64,000 nt of DNA. It comes from Ovis canadensis (lineage: Eukaryota; Chordata; Mammalia; Artiodactyla; Bovidae). Made by a program: the position numbers and the translations under genes. Of this stretch, positions 12,772 through 64,000 are shown in pieces. The stretch covers positions 86,776,501 through 86,840,500 of the forward strand of contig NC_091245.1 of assembly GCF_042477335.2 (NCBI RefSeq), in the 5' to 3' direction. Every line of letters starts with the position of its first letter. The stretch's first letter is position 1. Under the pieces are notes generated by a model. It made no database searches, was not told the origin of the DNA, and saw only the letters and a program-made list of their open reading frames with translations.

Positions 12772-12943
12772 ATGTGGACCACTTTATTGAAGTCTTTTTT
12801 GAATTTTTTGCAACACTGCTTCTGTTGTGGCCTTTTGGCTACAAGGCATGTGGGATCCCAGCTCCCCAACCATGGATCAAACCTGCACCCCCTGCGCTGG
12901 AAGGTAAAGTCCCAATCACTGGGCCCCCGGGGAAGTCTCTCTA
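12772..12943 (-). mobile_element. CHR-type tRNA SINE
   Basis: Reversed SINE ending with the promoter side CCAATCACTGGGCCCCCGGG GAAGTC. It includes CATGTGGGATCCCAGCTCCC. Confidence 0.72.
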
Positions 12944-12949
12944 ATTTAT

Positions 12950-13158
12950 TAATGATTATTATTTTATTTGGCTGTGCTGGGTCTTAGTTGTGGCACACAG
13001 GATCTTTGATCTTTGTGCTGCATGGGGGAGTTTTGGTTGGAGCATACGAACTCTTAGTTGGGGCATGTGGGATATAGTTTCCCAACCAGGGATCAGACCT
13101 GAGCTCCTGCCTGCCTTGGGAGTGTGGAGTCTTATCAGTGGGCCACCAGGGAAGTGCC
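12950..13158 (-). mobile_element. CHR-type tRNA SINE
   Basis: A second reversed copy directly after the first: TTATTTGGCTGTGCTGGGTC to GTGGGCCACCAGGGAAGTGC. Confidence 0.75.
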
Positions 13159-13328
13159 TCCCTATTTTAATTCATGTTGTGTTAACAGGTGGACATAATC
13201 TCTATTCCACCCATACCAGAATTACCATTTTTTTTTTTTTTTCAGAAAATCTCTGGGTATTTCATTTTTAAAAAGTGAACTTTAGCATCATTTTGTTAAT
13301 ACCAAAAGTTATTTTGATATTTTCATTA

Positions 13329-13545
13329 GGCCTGGTGGCTCAGAGGTTAAAGCATCTGCCTCCAATGTGGGAGACCTGGGTTTGATCCCTCGGTCGGGAA
13401 GATTCCCTGGAGAAGGAAATGGCAACCCACTCCAGTATTCTTACCTGGAGAATCCCATGGACGGAGGAGCCTGGTAGGCTCCAGTCCACGGGGTCGCAAA
13501 GAGTCAGACACGACTGAGCGACTTCACCTTCACCTTCATAGTAAA
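13329..13545 (+). mobile_element. Bov-tA SINE
   Basis: Runs from GGCCTGGTGGCTCAGAGG to CGACTTCACCTTCACCTTCA. It is full length or nearly so. Confidence 0.88.
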
Positions 13546-13785
13546 CTTATAGGTTAATTCAGGGAAAATAGGACCTTAAGAATCATTATTTCTTTATACA
13601 GGTATTGCATATCGCCATAGTATTTTTCATGGTTCCACGTAAGTTGGATCTTCTATCATGTTTTTCAGACAGACTTTTTTTATATATAGGATAGTTACTG
13701 TTTTGACATATTTCAGAACTTGCTATTTTTCTAAGTAATGCTAATAAAATAATGTGCAAATGCTTTATGTGAGGCACTGTTTTAA

Positions 13786-14045
13786 GGCAACGGCATCCCC
13801 CTCCAGTACTCTTGCCTGGAAAATCCCATGGACAGAGGAGCCTGGTAGGCTGCAGTCCATGGGGTCGCTGAGGGTCAGACACGACTGAGCGACTTCACTT
13901 TCCCTTTTCACTTTCATGCATTGGAAAAGGAAATGGCAACCCACTCCATTGTTCTTGCCTGGAGAATCCCAGGGACGGGGGAGCCTGGTGGGCTGCCGTC
14001 TATGGGGTCGCACAGAGTCAGACACGACTGAGATGACTTAGCAGA
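13786..14045 (+). mobile_element. BOV-A2 SINE
   Basis: Two BovA monomers in tandem joined by CACTTTCCCTTTTCACTTTC, the BOV-A2 layout. It ends GACTTAGCAG. Only ruminants carry this family. Confidence 0.92.
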
Positions 14046-14160
14046 TTACATCATTTAATCTTCTCATTTAATCCTTTGAAAACAGGCACTATTATCATCT
14101 CCATTTTAAAGCTTAGGAAAGCTAAGGTACAAAAAGTTAATATAATTTAACCTGGATGAC
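14046..14160 (+). mobile_element. MIR fragment
   Basis: CATTTAATCCTTTGAAAAC, ATTATCATCTCCATTTTAAA and AGGAAAGCTAAGG occur in MIR order. Confidence 0.6.
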
Positions 14161-14213
14161 ATGTATATGTGGAGAGGAAAGTTTTGACATTAACAAACTT
14201 TTCTTTGTGTCTG

Positions 14214-14445
14214 TTTTTAATTGAAGTATAGTTGATTTACAATGTGTTAACTGCTGTTGTACAGCAAAATGATCCAATTGTACATACATGTACACTTCTT
14301 TTGGATAGTGAATATTGTTCTCTGTGCTATACAGTAGGACTTTGTTGTTCATCCATGCTTTATATAAAAGCTTATATCTGCCGAGCCCAACACTCTGTCC
14401 CTCCTCCAACCCCCTCTCCCTTGGCAACCAGCAGTCTAATAAACA
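14214..14445 (-). mobile_element. L1 3' end fragment
   Basis: Reversed L1 3' UTR related to 12545: AATTGAAGTATAGTTGATTT, CTATACAGTAGGACTTTGTT, and a final CCCTTGGCAACCAGCAGTCT. Confidence 0.75.
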
Positions 14446-14681
14446 GCTTTCTTTGAATGTTGAGCATGAGAACGGGACACTGCCAGTGAGAAGGCTAATT
14501 TTTTGGTGTCTGCATTTTATCTGAGATCTTCATATGCCTTGCTAGCTATCTGTCCAGGATCAGTGTGTGTATGGAACAGATCCATACTAATCCAGTGCCC
14601 TGTGACAAATGGAACTAAGAGTGTGATGGCAGCAAATGCTGGTCCATTCAGCCACTTCAGACCTCAGTGGTCACTGTGTCA

Positions 14682-14707
14682 CTTATCAGAGTGGTCACTC
14701 TGATAAG
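14682..14707. repeat. Perfect 12-bp palindrome, 2-bp spacer
   Basis: CTTATCAGAGTG, GT, CACTCTGATAAG. The arms are exactly complementary. A neighbouring GTGGTCACT unit also appears at 14668, so part of the symmetry may come from local duplication. Unique intergenic sequence surrounds it. Confidence 0.8.
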
Positions 14708-15408
14708 AGATCCTTTAGGCCCACATTTCCTATACATTTTAGACTTAATTTCTTACTGAATTTAAAGATCTAAGAGGTCATTACACATAAATTATAAACT
14801 GATTCCCCACCCAGATTTGTGGATTTTGTGCAGATTCTGGTACAAAGACCCTGAAAAACATTTTTGTTGTTGCTCCTAACTGAAATGATTGACTCACAAT
14901 CTGTGAAGCACATTTTTGCTTCCTGTTGAGGTGTACTTGGTTTGTAAAGTGTAGTGGATTCATATTATTCAGTCATATTCACAAAAATTTAATAAAAATA
15001 GCAGTTCACAAAAATTCTTAAATTTGAGCTAAATCCAAGCGGGCCAGATCCTGGTGGTGTGTTTGGTAACTTGGGATGCTTCCATAACTCAGTTCTGCCA
15101 TAGGTATTTGTACCCTTTGTGAGTCCCTTCAGGATGCAGGTGGATTTCTTTTAAAATCAAAGGAACAAGAAATGTTTTCCTCCCACAGTAAAAGTTCTAC
15201 TACCAAAACAACATTTTGGTTATTAAATATAAATATATATTTCTATTTAGTATGAATTTGGTCTATTTTAAATAATTCACTAAGATTAAAGATGAATTTT
15301 CATTTGTAAAATCTAATAGTTAACTCAGACAGTAAACACCTACCAAGAGTCCCACTCATGCTGCTGAGTCCCTGGACTCAGCATTAGATACACAATTACT
15401 TGTTTTGT
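14708..15408. other. Intergenic, nothing recognised
   Basis: AT-rich DNA without a supportable gene or repeat call. Confidence 0.4.
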
Positions 15409-15530
15409 GTTTTTTTTAATTTTTTGGCTGCACCACCCAAAATGCAGGATCGTAGTTCCCTGACCAGGAATTGAACCTGTGCCCCCTGAATTGGAAGAGT
15501 CTTAACCACTGGACTGCCAGGGAAGTCCTA
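15409..15530 (-). mobile_element. CHR-type tRNA SINE fragment
   Basis: Reversed SINE: TTTTTGGCTGCACCACCC, ATTGAACCTGTGCCCCCTGA, and ACTGGACTGCCAGGGAAGTC. Confidence 0.75.
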
Positions 15531-16050
15531 GATACAATTACTTTTACTTTAGAAGCTTGTTCTTCTGGCTTATTTTGCAGCAGAATTAGATCTATCAAAG
15601 AAGTGTCATGAGAGAGGAGACAGCCAAAAACTATTGAGTCAGTAAATATAAAATTATTCTTGTAAATCAGAGTCTAGCTCTCTTCCAGAATTCCTTAAGG
15701 ACATGGCCCAATTTCTGTTTCTTATATTAGATGATTCAGAGATTATAATGATACTCACTCCTCAAGGAAATATAAATTACACTTGGAATATGGTTTAATA
15801 AGGCAGGTATGGGCCATATTTTTAAATAAATACAATAGTAAGTTTCTATAAAGGTTAATCTGTGGGGTAAGGGACATTCATTTATGGCAGTCCCTTCTAA
15901 CTTGGATGCCATGGATTTGCTTCAGGTCTCCACGAACTTTTAAAAACTGTGTGCAAAATCATGCATGTTCATACCACTTTTAGAGGAGCATGGGGCAGGG
16001 AGGCTCCCTAACTTTTCATCACATTCTCAAAGAGGGTTGAATCCCCAAAA
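15531..16050. other. Intergenic, nothing recognised
   Basis: There may be a diverged DNA-transposon trace at 15890-16040. No gene was found. Confidence 0.35.
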
Positions 16051-16127
16051 GTTTAAGTAGTACAGTCCATGGGGTCGCAAAAAGTCGGACAAGACTGAGT
16101 GACTTCATTCACTCACTCACTCACTCA
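16051..16127 (+). mobile_element. BovA-type SINE tail with (ACTC)n
   Basis: Only the last part is present: ACAGTCCATGGGGTCGCAAA to GACTGAGTGACTTC, then four CACT repeats. It is truncated at the 5' side. Confidence 0.7.
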
Positions 16128-16575
16128 GTCCCAGGAAAGAGGGAAAGAGCCAGTAAACTGCTACTCTTGTCATTAAGGAGGTTGAACATCAGTCCTTAAA
16201 AGCAGCAAATCAGGACTTAATCCCTGCATGCAGTTGTGGCCTAGGTAAATTTCATTAATCCATGACTTATTTTTCCATATTTCTGACTTCAGGAGATCTC
16301 TAAGTAAATAATATATAAAACAATCATAAGAATTTCATTAAGTACTGAAAGTAAATGAAAAGTAAAGAGCCTGTCTTGAGGCTTCTGGTTGAATTTCCTA
16401 GAAGCCCACTGAATATTTTTGTGTATCTTTCTAGAAAATGTATATGCCCTTTGAAAAACAAGTGAAGTCACACATATTTCTTAGCTTGCTTTTCTTCACT
16501 ATCTTACAGATTATATACCTCATTCTTTTCAGTGGCTGCAGAGTATTAACTGTATGATTGTCATTTTTGAAATTA
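16128..16575. other. Intergenic, nothing recognised
   Basis: No gene or repeat could be supported here. Confidence 0.35.
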
Positions 16576-16787
16576 AATTTCACCTTTATTTATTTGGCTG
16601 CTCCAAGTCTTCACCACCACATGTGGGATCTTTGATCTTCCTTGCAGCTTGCAGGATCTTTAGTACAGCATGCAGGAATCTTTCAATTGAGGCATGTGGG
16701 ATCAAATTCCCTGACCAGGGATCGAACCCAGGCCCCCTCTTTTGGGAGCTCAGAGTCTTAGCCACTGGATGACCAGGGAAGTCCTGA
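16576..16787 (-). mobile_element. CHR-type tRNA SINE
   Basis: Reversed copy: TTTATTTATTTGGCTGCTCC to GCCACTGGATGACCAGGGAA. It lies between AKNAD1's 3' end and the intergenic L1 pieces. Confidence 0.78.
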
Positions 16788-17139
16788 CTGACATTGTTTT
16801 TGAATCATCATAGAGGGTATTAGATGTGTTCCATTTGTGAGCGCTTCCCATCAGTGGCCATCCTCATACACATTATGTGACATATAGTTTGAGTGACTTA
16901 TAAAGCAAAATCCTAGTAGTGGAATTGCTGCCCAGAATTTGTAGAATTTGGTAGCAATTAATCGAGTTGTCTTTCAACACAGTTGCACTAATATGTACTT
17001 CTATCAGCAGTGTATGAGAGCACTCATCTCCCCCATCTTCCCTGACACAGCCTGGGTTTTCCAAACTTTAGTTTTTGCCATACTGACAGGTAAAAGTATA
17101 TTTTACTGTTTTCATTTCTTTCATTATGAGTTAGTAACA

Positions 17140-17341
17140 TTTATTTTTAAACAAATATGTGTTGACTTTGATTTTTAAGAATCAGGTCCATTTTTTTTAA
17201 ATTGTGTCCCCCATTTTTTCCAATTTTGGTGTTTTCTCTAGAAAGTCATCTTCATAAGTTGTATAATAAGTAGAATACCTTTGGAGGGAAGACCAAGTTT
17301 TCTCTGCATTTTTTTTTAATCCTTGGTTGCCTTGAGACAAA
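17140..17341 (-). other. AKNAD1: AKNAD1 3' UTR, candidate poly(A) signals
   Basis: On the - strand an ATTAAA lies at 17320-17315, close after the stop, and an AATAAA at 17145-17140. Which one is used cannot be told. The gap to the STXBP3 poly(A) region is about 6 kb, so the genes converge without overlap. Confidence 0.5.
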
Positions 17342-63570
<46,229 letters not shown>

Positions 63571-64000
63571 GTATGTGCAGTGTGACCTCCTTTATCAGTT
63601 GCTCCCTATCTTGATGTACTTAATTATAGCAATACATCGTCTAGTTTTCATTAATTGTCTTCACTGTGTGTCCTCATCTGTGCAAAATGAAAAGAACATC
63701 ATTGTTAAATATAATTAATGTAATGTATGAAACTATGCTTATCAAAGTGGATGCAGATCATTTTTATGCAGATCAAAGTGGATGTTTTCCATTTAGAGAA
63801 ATGCAGTTATAAACGTGAAGGCAGAAAGCTCTGCCAAGAGGAACTGATCCTAAATATTACATTAACATAATTGATGGTATATAATCAAGGAATTAGAAAG
63901 GAGGGGGAGGCTAAATATTTCACTCATTAAACAGTGAGGAAGACATCATTTCCAGTTAATGACCAAATGTTTATCAACTTCTCTTAGGAAGTACTATTTG
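63571..64000 (-). other. Upstream of AKNAD1 start
   Basis: Contains the rest of the first coding exon's 5' side and intron or 5' flank. A plausible acceptor (AAAGGAG or GATAAAG on the - strand, near 63590) exists but is weak. No CpG island or core promoter is visible, so the promoter is probably further right. Confidence 0.4.

Noticed and set aside
16101-16127. (ACTC)n as a CRISPR-like or telomere-like repeat
   Set aside because: It is the simple-sequence tail of a truncated SINE.

Overview
The window is nuclear DNA of a bovid ruminant. The clearest sign is its repeat set: BovB LINE copies, BOV-A2 and Bov-tA SINEs built on the BovB 3' end, and cetartiodactyl tRNA-derived (CHR-type) SINEs, on a background of old mammalian L1, L2, MIR, MER and MaLR repeats. 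Cattle, bison, sheep and goat cannot be told apart from this alone. There are no bacterial, phage or CRISPR features. Most open frames over 60 codons are chance frames or repeat fragments.

Two spliced genes converge. On the + strand, 209-10930 holds the last five exons of STXBP3 (Munc18c), ending with a stop at 10928-10930 and an AATAAA at 11247-11252. The window opens inside one of its introns. On the - strand, 63570 down to 17342 is AKNAD1 (AKNA domain containing 1). I rebuilt 13 coding exons from splice sites and protein similarity. All phases fit and the frame stays open for 751 codons plus a stop. The 5' untranslated exon(s) and promoter lie right of the window or were not identified. 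The pair and its tail-to-tail arrangement match mammalian STXBP3-AKNAD1 synteny.

Layout: 1-11270, STXBP3 3' half with old L1, CHR SINEs and Bov-tA in its introns; 11271-17341, intergenic, repeat-rich; 17342-25532, seven 3' exons of AKNAD1... of which six lie below 22343 and one at 25435; 25533-50379, long AKNAD1 introns loaded with BovB, L1 and SINEs, with exons at 31052 and 40298; 50380-63570, the 5' exons including the large first coding exon at 62584-63570.

The most interesting item is an intact processed copy of PSMA3 (proteasome subunit alpha-7; 255 codons, no stops or frameshifts) at 37825-38730. It has a poly(A) tail and a perfect 15-bp target-site duplication, sits inside a BovB that is itself inside an AKNAD1 intron, and is antisense to the host gene. 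A second is a decayed exon at about 34773-34981: its splice sites remain and its sequence resembles a middle exon of human AKNAD1, but it has a stop and a shift of frame. Splicing its neighbours together preserves the frame. Several BovB insertions can be resolved to the base from their target-site duplications, including BovB-in-BovB, BovB-in-L1, and one with a duplicated piece of flank at its 5' junction.
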